Source: Clostridiales bacterium (lineage in GTDB: Bacteria > Bacillota > Clostridia > Lachnospirales > Lachnospiraceae). From it: a DNA stretch of 64,000 nucleotides. A program made the position numbers and the translations under genes. Position 1 is the stretch's first letter. Each line of letters begins with the position of its first letter. The stretch covers positions 62,001-126,000 of the forward strand of contig JAQXKO010000025.1 of NCBI GenBank assembly GCA_029010495.1, in the 5' to 3' direction. The notes under the pieces are model-generated. The model ran no database searches, was not told the origin of the DNA, and saw nothing but the letters and a program-made list of their open reading frames with translations. This document shows positions 25,973 through 33,470 of the stretch, piece by piece.

Positions 25973-28900
25973 TTGAGTAAAACAGTTATCGATGTAGCTA
26001 AGGAATGTAATATTCCTGCCAAAGAATTGATGTCATTTCTTCGTGAAAGAAGTGTAGACGCTAAAAATACAAAGTCAGTTCTTTCAAGTGATGCTATCGA
26101 GAAAGTATATGATTTTTATGGCACTCCAAAGAGTGTAATTAAGGCAAGAGAGAATGCCGCAAATGCCGCTGCACACAAGAGAGTTCTCTATGATGCAAAC
26201 GGTAATGTAATTAAACGTCAGTATGACGAAAATGGTAAGCTGATTCCGATTAAGGAGCCTGTCTTTGATGAAAACGGCAAGCAGCTTGTTATGAAGAAAG
26301 CACCAATCAGATTATTTGATGCAAACGGTAATGAAATCAAGCGTCAATATGATGAAAACGGCAAGCTTATACCTATTAAGGAGCCTGTTTTTGATGAAAA
26401 CGGCAAACAGCTTGTAATGAAAAAGAAGCCTGCCAAGAATGAAGAGGCAAAAACAGATGAAAAGGAAGCTTCAGTTTCTGAAAATGTCAGAAATGATAAT
26501 CCAAAGGAAACAGTTGAAGAAAAAACAGTTGAAACAGTTAAGGAAGAAGATGTTTCAGAACCTGCCCTGCCTGTTGCCGAGGTAAATAATGAAGCTGAAA
26601 AGACCGTGTCGGTTACAGAAGCTAAAGAAAAGCCTGGGGTAAATGCATTGCCTAAACGCGATAATAAAGATTTTGAAAAGAAATCACCTCGCGAAGATAA
26701 ACGTAACGATTTTAAGCGTAAAGATGACCAGAAAGGTGATTTTAAGCGCAAAGACGGTAAAACCTTTGAAAACAGGGATAAGAAGCCTGGAGAAAGAAGC
26801 TATAATAAGGATGGCCAGCGTCCGAACAGGGACGGAAAGCCATTTGAGAACAAGTCATTTGACGGTAAGAAACGCTTTGATAAGGATGGTCAGCGTCCTA
26901 ACAGAGATGGTGGCTTCGGAAAGGGCGGCAATGGCTTTGGTGCAGGCTTTGATAAGGACAAAGATGCCGGCGAGAGAAAGAGCTTTACGAAGAAAAATGA
27001 GCGTTCAAGTTCTTCATCATCACTTAAGAATGAGCTTGGAAAGGATATAAGCCGTGACCAGAGAGCCGCTGCATTTAACGAGCGTAAAAAGGATAAGGCT
27101 AATAAAAAGAACCGCGATTTTGAAAATGAAGACGGTCTTAAGAAGCCAAAGAAAAAGGATCCTAACAGAAAGGGCGCATTTATCATGCCTAAGCCTGTTG
27201 CAAAGAAAGAGGAGGATCCGAACGAGATTAAGACAATTGTCATTCCTGAGGTTATCACGATTAAAGAGCTTGCTGATAAGTTAAAGCAGAATGCTTCAAA
27301 TATTGTTAAGAAGTTATTCCTTAGCGGAAAGATGGTTTCGATCAATTCAGAGATAACATTTGAAGAGGCAGAGGAAATAGCTCTTGAATATGAATGTATT
27401 GCCGAGAAGGAACAGATTGTTGATGTGGTTGAGGAGCTCATGAAGGATATTGAGGATCCTGAGGATACACTTGTTGAAAGACCTCCTGTTATATGCGTTA
27501 TGGGCCACGTTGACCATGGTAAGACTTCTATTCTTGACGCAATCAGAAATACTAATGTAACAAGCCGCGAGGCAGGTGGTATTACCCAGCATATCGGAGC
27601 TTATCAGGTTGAAATTAACGGAAAGAAGATTACTTTCCTTGATACACCGGGTCATGAGGCATTTACTGCCATGAGACTTCGCGGTGCGATGTCAACAGAT
27701 ATCGCCATTCTTGTAGTAGCTGCAGATGACGGTGTAATGCCACAGACTGTTGAAGCTATTTCACATGCGAAAGCTGCCGGTGTTTCAATTGTTGTTGCAA
27801 TTAATAAAATGGACAGGGAAGGTGCAAACCCTGACAAAGTAATGGCAGAGCTTTCAGAGCATGGTCTTACTCCTGTTTCATGGGGTGGTTCAACAGAAAT
27901 GGTACCTGTATCCGCAAAGAAGGGTGAGGGTATCGAAGACCTGCTTGAAACAATTCTTCTTGAGGCTGAATTACTTGAGCTTAAGGCTAATCCTAACAGA
28001 AACGGACGTGGTCTTGTAATTGATGCCAAGCTTGATAAGGGTCGCGGACCGGTTGCAACAGTACTTGTTAAGAAGGGTACATTAAGAGTAGGTGATAATA
28101 TTGCAATCGGTTCTGCCTACGGTAAGGTTAGAGCCATGATTAATGAGCGTGGTATAAATGTCAAGGAGGCTACTCCTTCCATGCCTGTTGAGATTCTTGG
28201 TCTTAATACAGTTCCTAACGCAGGTGATGAATTTGTTGTAACCAAGACTGATAAAGAGGCAAGAACAATTGCAGAGGCATTTATTGCCCAGGGCAAGGAA
28301 AAGCTTATTGCTGAGACAAAAGCCAAGTTATCACTTGACGGATTGTTTGACCAGATTCAGGCCGGCAATGTCAAGGAACTTAATATTATTATTAAGGCCG
28401 ACGTACAGGGTAGCGTTGAGGCAGTAAAGAATGCACTTATCGGACTTTCAAATGAAGAGGTTGCTGTCCGCGTAATTCACAGCGGTGCCGGCAATATTAA
28501 TGAATCGGACGTAACACTTGCCGGTGCTTCCAATGCCATTATTATCGGCTTTAACGTTAAACCTGATAATGCCGCAAGGGAAAGTGCAGAAAAAGAAAAA
28601 GTCGATTTAAGACTCTATAATGTAATATATAATGCAATTGATGATATTGAGGCTGCCATGAATGGTATGCTTGACCCTGTTTATGAAGAAAAAGTTATCG
28701 GTCACGCTGAAATCAGACAGATATTTAAGGCTTCAGGTGTAGGTAATATCGCAGGCTCATATATTACAGACGGCAAGGCTGTCCGTAATTCTAAGATAAG
28801 AATTTACCGTCGTGAAGAGCTTATTCATGAAGGTGAGCTTGCATCGCTTAAGAGATTTAAGGATGATGTCAAGGAGGTTGCCGCCGGTTACGAATGTGGT

Positions 28901-28999
28901 CTTGTATTTGACAAATTTGGTGAGTTTATTGAAGGTGATACCGTAGAGTTCTATGTACTTGAGGAGGTTCCGAGAAGTCGTGAGAAAAAACAGTATTAA
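25973..28999 (+). CDS. infB: Translation initiation factor IF-2
   Basis: A protein of 1008 residues. The TTG at 25973 ([19 protein letters not shown]) follows GGAGG by 9 bases and is preferred to the track start inside ylxQ. A first IF2N domain is at about 1-55, then two 42-residue tandem repeats (72-155), an acidic stretch, a long Lys/Asp/Gly/Arg-rich linker (about 220-400), and a second IF2N at about 425-475. The GTPase domain has [17 protein letters not shown] and NKMD, followed by domains II-IV. It recruits initiator tRNA to the 30S subunit. The repeat array in the linker is not standard. Confidence 0.96.
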   Translation: MSKTVIDVAKECNIPAKELMSFLRERSVDAKNTKSVLSSDAIEKVYDFYGTPKSVIKARENAANAAAHKRVLYDANGNVIKRQYDENGKLIPIKEPVFDENGKQLVMKKAPIRLFDANGNEIKRQYDENGKLIPIKEPVFDENGKQLVMKKKPAKNEEAKTDEKEASVSENVRNDNPKETVEEKTVETVKEEDVSEPALPVAEVNNEAEKTVSVTEAKEKPGVNALPKRDNKDFEKKSPREDKRNDFKRKDDQKGDFKRKDGKTFENRDKKPGERSYNKDGQRPNRDGKPFENKSFDGKKRFDKDGQRPNRDGGFGKGGNGFGAGFDKDKDAGERKSFTKKNERSSSSSSLKNELGKDISRDQRAAAFNERKKDKANKKNRDFENEDGLKKPKKKDPNRKGAFIMPKPVAKKEEDPNEIKTIVIPEVITIKELADKLKQNASNIVKKLFLSGKMVSINSEITFEEAEEIALEYECIAEKEQIVDVVEELMKDIEDPEDTLVERPPVICVMGHVDHGKTSILDAIRNTNVTSREAGGITQHIGAYQVEINGKKITFLDTPGHEAFTAMRLRGAMSTDIAILVVAADDGVMPQTVEAISHAKAAGVSIVVAINKMDREGANPDKVMAELSEHGLTPVSWGGSTEMVPVSAKKGEGIEDLLETILLEAELLELKANPNRNGRGLVIDAKLDKGRGPVATVLVKKGTLRVGDNIAIGSAYGKVRAMINERGINVKEATPSMPVEILGLNTVPNAGDEFVVTKTDKEARTIAEAFIAQGKEKLIAETKAKLSLDGLFDQIQAGNVKELNIIIKADVQGSVEAVKNALIGLSNEEVAVRVIHSGAGNINESDVTLAGASNAIIIGFNVKPDNAARESAEKEKVDLRLYNVIYNAIDDIEAAMNGMLDPVYEEKVIGHAEIRQIFKASGVGNIAGSYITDGKAVRNSKIRIYRREELIHEGELASLKRFKDDVKEVAAGYECGLVFDKFGEFIEGDTVEFYVLEEVPRSREKKQY
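26186..26437 (+). repeat. Two 126-base tandem repeats within infB
   Basis: Two in-frame 42-codon units. Each carries three sub-repeats of the form [YF]D[AE]NG[NK], such as [25 protein letters not shown] and [12 protein letters not shown]. The protein copies are nearly identical but the DNA differs at many third positions, so the duplication is not recent and the amino-acid sequence seems to be kept. Confidence 0.9.
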
Positions 29000-29357
29000 A
29001 AACACCAGAATTAATCAGGAAGTATTAAAGGAGTTAAATGTTCTTATTTCCTCTGAGGTTAAGGATCCGAGAATCGGTCTTATGACAACTGTAACGGCTG
29101 TTGAAGTTGCGTCTGATTTAAAAACCGCAAAGGTATTTATAAGCGTATTAGGCGATGAGGATTCAAAAAAGGAGACAATTAAAGGTCTTAAGAGCGCCTC
29201 ATCATTTCTTCGCAGCTCACTTGCACGTAATTTAAATCTGAGAAATACTCCTGAACTCAAATTTTATATTGATGATTCTCTTGAATATGGTATGCGTATG
29301 TCCAGGCTTATTGATTCTTTGGACATAAAGCATGAAGAGCCTGAAGAAGATGAATGA
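28980..29357 (+). CDS. rbfA: Ribosome-binding factor A
   Basis: A protein of 125 residues. The GTG at 28980 gives [24 protein letters not shown] lies 12 bases upstream inside infB and the first 20 bases overlap infB. Conserved [27 protein letters not shown] and [18 protein letters not shown] define RbfA, a KH-fold 16S maturation factor. The ORF track's earlier start (28953) would lie deeper in infB and is unlikely. Confidence 0.94.
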   Translation: MRKNSIKNTRINQEVLKELNVLISSEVKDPRIGLMTTVTAVEVASDLKTAKVFISVLGDEDSKKETIKGLKSASSFLRSSLARNLNLRNTPELKFYIDDSLEYGMRMSRLIDSLDIKHEEPEEDE

Positions 29358-29370
29358 TTCGGAGGAATCC

Positions 29371-30333
29371 ATGAATAGTATTTTATTGGATGCAATTAAT
29401 AAAGCTGACACAATTGCCATATCAGGTCACATAAGACCTGACGGCGATTGTGTTGGTTCAACAACAGCATTATATTATTATATCAAAGAAAATTTTCAGG
29501 ATAAAAAAGTCTGTTTTATACTTGATAAATTTCCTGATTCCGTCGCAAGATGTATTGAACGTCCTGTAAGTGAGGAGCTTGATGAGGCAGATTTGTTTGT
29601 ATCAATGGACAGCTCTTCGAAGGACAGGCTTGGAGATGCTGTTCAGTTATTTGAAAAATCTAAGGTTAAATTTGTTATTGACCATCATAAGACAAATTCA
29701 AATTTCGGAGACATTAATGTTGTAGAGCCATCTGCAAGCTCATGTGCAGAGGTTTTATATGAGCTTCTTGAGGCTGATAAAATTTCTAGGCGTGTTGCCA
29801 CATCAATTTATATCGGAATCATTCATGATACAGGTGTATTTAAATACAGTGCAACAAGCAGCAGGACAATGAATATTGCCGGTGAGCTTATGGATAAGGG
29901 ACTTGACACGGCGTATCTTATTGACGAATCATTTTATTCAAAGTCATATAAGCAGAATATGCTTCTGGCAAGAGGACTTACAAAAGCAGTATTACTTAAG
30001 GATATTCCGGTGATTTACACAGTAATTTCAGCTGATGACTTATGCGAATTTGAAGCGTCCTCAATGGATACGGACGGTATTGTCGAGCAGCTCAGGCTTA
30101 CAAAGGGTGTTGAAACAGCAGTATTTATTCGTCAGGACGGTGAAGCATTATATAAAGTATCATTACGCTGCAAAACAGGTGTTGTTGATGTGTCGGAAAT
30201 TAGCATTAAACATGGCGGTGGAGGACATAAGATGGCTGCCGGCTTCTCTGTTGAGGGCTCATGTGATTATGTTATCAATACAGTAATTTCAGAACTGCGT
30301 GAGCTGTTTGCCGAAAAAAAACATAATAAATAA
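29371..30333 (+). CDS. nrnA: Oligoribonuclease/pAp phosphatase NrnA (DHH family)
   Basis: A protein of 320 residues: DHH domain with ISGHIRPDGDCVGS, SMDSSSKDRLG, the DHH variant FVIDHHKTN and HDTGVFKYS; the C-terminal DHHA1 domain has HGGGGHKMAAGF. It degrades 2-5 nucleotide RNAs and dephosphorylates pAp. GGAGG at 29360 sets the start at ATG 29371. It lies between rbfA and truB as in other Firmicutes. Confidence 0.93.
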   Translation: MNSILLDAINKADTIAISGHIRPDGDCVGSTTALYYYIKENFQDKKVCFILDKFPDSVARCIERPVSEELDEADLFVSMDSSSKDRLGDAVQLFEKSKVKFVIDHHKTNSNFGDINVVEPSASSCAEVLYELLEADKISRRVATSIYIGIIHDTGVFKYSATSSRTMNIAGELMDKGLDTAYLIDESFYSKSYKQNMLLARGLTKAVLLKDIPVIYTVISADDLCEFEASSMDTDGIVEQLRLTKGVETAVFIRQDGEALYKVSLRCKTGVVDVSEISIKHGGGGHKMAAGFSVEGSCDYVINTVISELRELFAEKKHNK

Positions 30334-30373
30334 ATATGTTTTGAGTATAATAATTATTGATGGGACAACATAC

Positions 30374-31258
30374 ATGAATGGAATTGTAAATGTTTATAAA
30401 GAACAGGGCTTTACATCCTTTGATGTTGTCGCTAAGCTTAGAAAAATTTTTCATACAAAAAAAATTGGGCACACCGGAACGTTAGATCCTTTAGCTGAAG
30501 GTGTGCTTCCTGTATGTATCGGAAATGCTACTAAGGTGTGCGGCCTGTTAACTGATAAGGATAAAGAATATGTTACTACTTTTAAGCTCGGTTTTTCAAC
30601 TGACACACAGGATATAACCGGTACTGTTATAAATGAAGCTGACGTAAATTGCACTGAAGAGGAAATCAGGGCAGTTATTAATTCTTTTGTCGGTAAAATA
30701 AATCAGCTTACCCCTATGTATTCGGCCAGAAAGGTAAACGGAAGAAAGCTTTACGAATATGCAAGAGAGGGTTTGGAGGTTGAGCGTAAAACAAAGGAAG
30801 TTACGATAAAAAAGATTTCAGATGTTGTTATTAATATGAAGGATAGGACTGTATCAATGCGGGTTCTGTGTGAAAAAGGCACATACATCAGAACACTTTG
30901 CAATGATATCGGTGAAAAACTTGGCTGTCTTGCAACAATGACTGAATTAAAACGTACAATGGTTGATATTTTTCTTGAAGAAAATGCCCTCAGACTGCGG
31001 GATATTGAAATTCTTGTCAATGCCGGCAGAGAAGATGCGTGTTTGATTCCTACTGATACGCTTTTTCTTAATTATCACAGAATTGACTGCTCTGAGGAAC
31101 AGGTTAAATTTGTGCTAAACGGTAATAAATTTGCGGCTGACTATTTTGATTATTGTCCTGAAGAGGAAGAAATTATTAGAGTATATTATGAGAACAGTTT
31201 CCTGGCTTTATATGAAAGGGCGGGAGATGAGCTTAAGGTTAAAGCAATGTTCTTATAG
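30374..31258 (+). CDS. truB: tRNA pseudouridine-55 synthase TruB
   Basis: A protein of 294 residues, starting MNGIVNVYKEQGFTSFDVVA. The catalytic Asp is in GHTGTLDPLAEGVLPVCIG; the TruB-specific PPMYSA-like motif is TPMYSARKVNGRKLYEYAR, and RVLCEKGTYIRTLCND follows. A C-terminal PUA-like part (about 235-294) is present. The track start at 30299 adds 25 codons overlapping nrnA and is unlikely. The Shine-Dalgarno is weak (GGGAC). Confidence 0.95.
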   Translation: MNGIVNVYKEQGFTSFDVVAKLRKIFHTKKIGHTGTLDPLAEGVLPVCIGNATKVCGLLTDKDKEYVTTFKLGFSTDTQDITGTVINEADVNCTEEEIRAVINSFVGKINQLTPMYSARKVNGRKLYEYAREGLEVERKTKEVTIKKISDVVINMKDRTVSMRVLCEKGTYIRTLCNDIGEKLGCLATMTELKRTMVDIFLEENALRLRDIEILVNAGREDACLIPTDTLFLNYHRIDCSEEQVKFVLNGNKFAADYFDYCPEEEEIIRVYYENSFLALYERAGDELKVKAMFL

Positions 31259-31268
31259 CAGGTGAAGT

Positions 31269-32168
31269 ATGATAATTATTGATGAAGATTATATTTTTAA
31301 AGAAAAAACAATATTAACGATAGGAAAGTTTGATGGCTTTCACAGAGGTCATAAGTTTATTATTGATAAAATGCTTTCGTTAAAGAGTTCTTCGCTCAAG
31401 TCACTTATAGTTTCTTTTTCAAATCATCCGGGTACTGTCTTAGGTAAAAAATTTGACGGCTTATTATTAAATAGTGAAGAAAAGGCTGATTTTGCAACCG
31501 GGTCAGGAGTTGATTATTATCTTGAACTACTTTTCGATAATAAGCTTATAAATACAGTGGCTGATGATTTCTTTGAAAAATACATTGTTGAAAAATGGAA
31601 TTGCAATATACTTGTAGTCGGAGATGACTTTACATTTGGAAAGAACAGGTGCGGTAATATTGAATTTTTGAAAGACAGATGCCGCAAATATAATATAGAT
31701 CTTTATGTGGTTGAAAGAATGCTTTTTCAGGATAAACCGATATCCAGCTCGCGAATAAAAGCATATATTAGCGAGGGTAATATTAAATCGGCTAATGAGT
31801 GTCTTGGTTATGAGTATTTCTTTGCCGGCAATATTGTTGAAGGTAACAGGCTGGGAAGAACAATTAATTTTCCTACAATTAACATTGAAAACAATACCGG
31901 GAAAATATATCCTGCATTCGGAGTATATAAAACCATTGTCGAAATAGACGGTGTATGTTATAAAGGAATTACAAATATCGGAATAAAGCCGACAGTTGAG
32001 AATAATGACAAAATTACAATAGAAACACATATCCTTGATTTTAACAGTAACGTATATGGTAAAAAAGCTTTCGTCAGGCTCATAAATTATATAAGGCCTG
32101 AATATAAGTTTAATTCACTTGATGAATTAAAAAAACAAATAGAAACAGATAAAAAATGCTGGACATAA
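31269..32168 (+). CDS. ribF: Bifunctional riboflavin kinase / FAD synthetase
   Basis: A protein of 299 residues. The N-terminal FMN adenylyltransferase domain has TIGKFDGFHRGHK and SSSRIKAYISEGNIKSANECLG; the C-terminal flavokinase domain has GNRLGRTINFPTINIE and KGITNIGIKPTVE. It converts riboflavin to FMN and FAD. Usual position between truB and rpsO. The stop codon directly follows the -35 box of the rpsO promoter candidate. Confidence 0.94.
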   Translation: MIIIDEDYIFKEKTILTIGKFDGFHRGHKFIIDKMLSLKSSSLKSLIVSFSNHPGTVLGKKFDGLLLNSEEKADFATGSGVDYYLELLFDNKLINTVADDFFEKYIVEKWNCNILVVGDDFTFGKNRCGNIEFLKDRCRKYNIDLYVVERMLFQDKPISSSRIKAYISEGNIKSANECLGYEYFFAGNIVEGNRLGRTINFPTINIENNTGKIYPAFGVYKTIVEIDGVCYKGITNIGIKPTVENNDKITIETHILDFNSNVYGKKAFVRLINYIRPEYKFNSLDELKKQIETDKKCWT

Positions 32169-32188
32169 CAGCATTTATGTGTTATATT
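32160..32188 (+). promoter_or_regulatory. Candidate promoter of rpsO
   Basis: TGGACA, 17 bases, TATATT, overlapping the last codons of ribF. It would give rpsO a leader of about 85 bases. Confidence 0.55.
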
Positions 32189-32199
32189 ATCTAAGTATG

Positions 32200-32266
32200 A
32201 CTGACCGTTTCCCGGTTGATGGCTCACTCCGACCACAGCTTAGAAATCGGCAATATATTAATTAAT
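32200..32266 (+). ncRNA. rpsO leader, possible S15 autoregulatory structure
   Basis: The rpsO 5' UTR holds small inverted repeats: GACCG / CGGTT around TTTCC, and CCGA / TCGG further on. S15 mRNA leaders in many bacteria bind S15 through such structures, but they are diverse and this one is proposed from position and folding only. Confidence 0.4.
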
Positions 32267-32280
32267 GGAGGTAATCAGAT

Positions 32281-32547
32281 ATGATTAGCAAGGAACAGAA
32301 GGCTGCAATTATTGCAGAATTTGGTAAGACACCTGAGGATACAGGTTCAACAGAAGTGCAGATTGCTTTACTTTCAGCAAGAATCAAAGAGCTTACAGAG
32401 CACCTTAAGGACAACAAGAACGATCACCATTCAAGACGTGGTCTTCTTATGATGGTTGGTAAGAGACGTGGTCTCCTTGATTATCTTAAGTCAAAGGATA
32501 TCGACGCTTATCGTAATCTCATTGAGAAGCTTGGTATCAGAAAGTAA
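32281..32547 (+). CDS. rpsO: 30S ribosomal protein S15
   Basis: A protein of 88 residues, full length, with the signature [47 protein letters not shown] (in part). It binds the central domain of 16S rRNA early in 30S assembly. GGAGG precedes the ATG. A strong terminator follows, so it is the last gene of this unit; pnp, its usual next gene, lies 7.7 kb further on. Confidence 0.97.
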   Translation: MISKEQKAAIIAEFGKTPEDTGSTEVQIALLSARIKELTEHLKDNKNDHHSRRGLLMMVGKRRGLLDYLKSKDIDAYRNLIEKLGIRK

Positions 32548-32575
32548 TTTCGTTACTGACAAATTAGCTTTTAAT

Positions 32576-32610
32576 AAAATCCCTCATGAAAGTGGGGGAT
32601 TTTTTATTTT
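32576..32610 (+). terminator. Intrinsic terminator after rpsO
   Basis: AAAATCCCTCA / TGGGGGATTTT pairs over 11 bp (one G-U) with the loop TGAAAG, followed by TTTATTTT. It closes the long rimP-rpsO unit. Confidence 0.9.
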
Positions 32611-32665
32611 GGCTCAAATAGTAAATGTTAATAATACAGATATAAGGTTATAATTATCTTAAGTA

Positions 32666-32694
32666 TTGCATATTATGTTAATTCATGCTACAAT
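32666..32694 (+). promoter_or_regulatory. Promoter of the folT-folC unit
   Basis: TTGCAT, 17 bases, TACAAT. The expected start point is close to 32701, just before the THF riboswitch. Together with the rpsO terminator and the riboswitch it accounts for the 320-base gene-free stretch after rpsO. Confidence 0.7.
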
Positions 32695-32713
32695 TACATC
32701 GCAAAAAAAAATA

Positions 32714-32810
32714 TGCAGAGTAGAAACATATGCGTTAAGTGTTAGCCGAACGGGGAGTTGTCGGTTAAACGAAAAGTATTCTTGCGGTTTATGTTTCGCA
32801 TCCCGCTGCT
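32714..32810 (+). ncRNA. Tetrahydrofolate (THF) riboswitch
   Basis: The region has the conserved parts of the THF riboswitch: AGAGTAGA at the 5' side, the invariant GCGTTAAGTG, a central hairpin (TTAGCCGA.../...TCGGTTAA), and the 3' block CGCATCCCGCTGC, which pairs back with the 5' GCAG to close P1. The next gene encodes a folate ECF transporter subunit and the one after it FolC, as expected for THF feedback. A downstream hairpin (32808-32833, GCTACA / TGTAGC) shares bases with the 3' arm of P1, so the two could be exclusive. Confidence 0.93.
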
Positions 32811-32833
32811 ACATAAGGATTTCCTTTTGTAGC
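32808..32833 (+). promoter_or_regulatory. Expression-platform hairpin between riboswitch and folT
   Basis: GCTACA/TGTAGC and AAGG/CCTT pair with one T-T mismatch. No U-tract follows. The loop-side TTTCCTT could instead pair with the folT Shine-Dalgarno AAGGAGG at 32856-32862, suggesting a translational switch; this is inference. Confidence 0.5.
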
Positions 32834-32867
32834 TATTTGCATAAATATACTACTTAAGGAGGTAATT

Positions 32868-33470
32868 ATGGATTACATTTCACGTAATTTAAAGGGACTT
32901 CTTTTGGATTTTAAGAAGTCCTTTTTTGGTGTAAGGCTTTCTACACCAATGTCAAAAACAATTATGCTTGCCCTGATGGGTGTGCTCACAGCACTTTCGA
33001 TTGCATTTGAAAGGGTGGTATATATTCCGGTAGGTGATACATCCAGATATTCGCTTACCTTTATGATGACCGCAGTATGCTGTGTCTCACTCGGCGCATT
33101 AAGAGGAGCAGTCGTTGCAGTGCTTGCTGATGTAATAGGCGCAATTATCGTTTATGGTAACGCTAATCCGCTTCTTACAATATGTGTGTGTTTATCGGCT
33201 CTTACATATGGTCTTATTTTATATTGTAATCAGAGCATTGTGAGAATTGTAATAGCCGTACTCATTGACCAGCTTATTATCAGTCTTATTTTGAAAACCG
33301 GTGCTCTTTCCGTATGGTATTACGGAATCAGCCAGTATTTTAAAGTATTCGGTACGAGAGTGCCTCAGGTGCTTATCATGATTCCGATTCAGATTGTCGT
33401 TCTTATTGTATTTTCAAAATTTATTTTTAAATATTTGCAGAACATAGTAAAGGAATATGTTGAAAAATGA
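32868..33470 (+). CDS. folT: Folate ECF transporter S component FolT
   Basis: A membrane protein of 200 residues with about five or six hydrophobic segments, e.g. TIMLALMGVLTALSIAF and LGALRGAVVAVLADVIGAII, the usual S-component pattern of the FolT family. It binds folate and docks on the shared EcfA-EcfA'-EcfT module, not in this window. The THF riboswitch upstream and FolC downstream (4-base ATGA overlap) fix the substrate. The start has a very strong AAGGAGG with 5-base spacing. Codons 8-20 also form a terminator-like hairpin. Confidence 0.92.
   Translation: MDYISRNLKGLLLDFKKSFFGVRLSTPMSKTIMLALMGVLTALSIAFERVVYIPVGDTSRYSLTFMMTAVCCVSLGALRGAVVAVLADVIGAIIVYGNANPLLTICVCLSALTYGLILYCNQSIVRIVIAVLIDQLIISLILKTGALSVWYYGISQYFKVFGTRVPQVLIMIPIQIVVLIVFSKFIFKYLQNIVKEYVEK
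32891..32927 (+). terminator. Intrinsic-terminator-like hairpin inside the folT coding start
   Basis: AAAGGGACTTCTT pairs with AAGAAGTCCTTT over 12-13 bp (one G-U) around a 9-base loop and runs into TTTTTT. It has the full form of an intrinsic terminator but lies at codons 8-20 of folT. Ribosomes starting at 32868 would prevent folding; untranslated RNA would allow it. Confidence 0.65.

Noticed and set aside
32949-33470. Alternative folT start at ATG 32949, which would place the terminator in the leader
   Set aside because: AAGGAGG sits at ideal spacing from ATG 32868, and the extra N-terminal residues look like the usual FolT start; the later ATG has only a weak AAGG 12 bases away within a small hairpin. 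Kept as a minor possibility.
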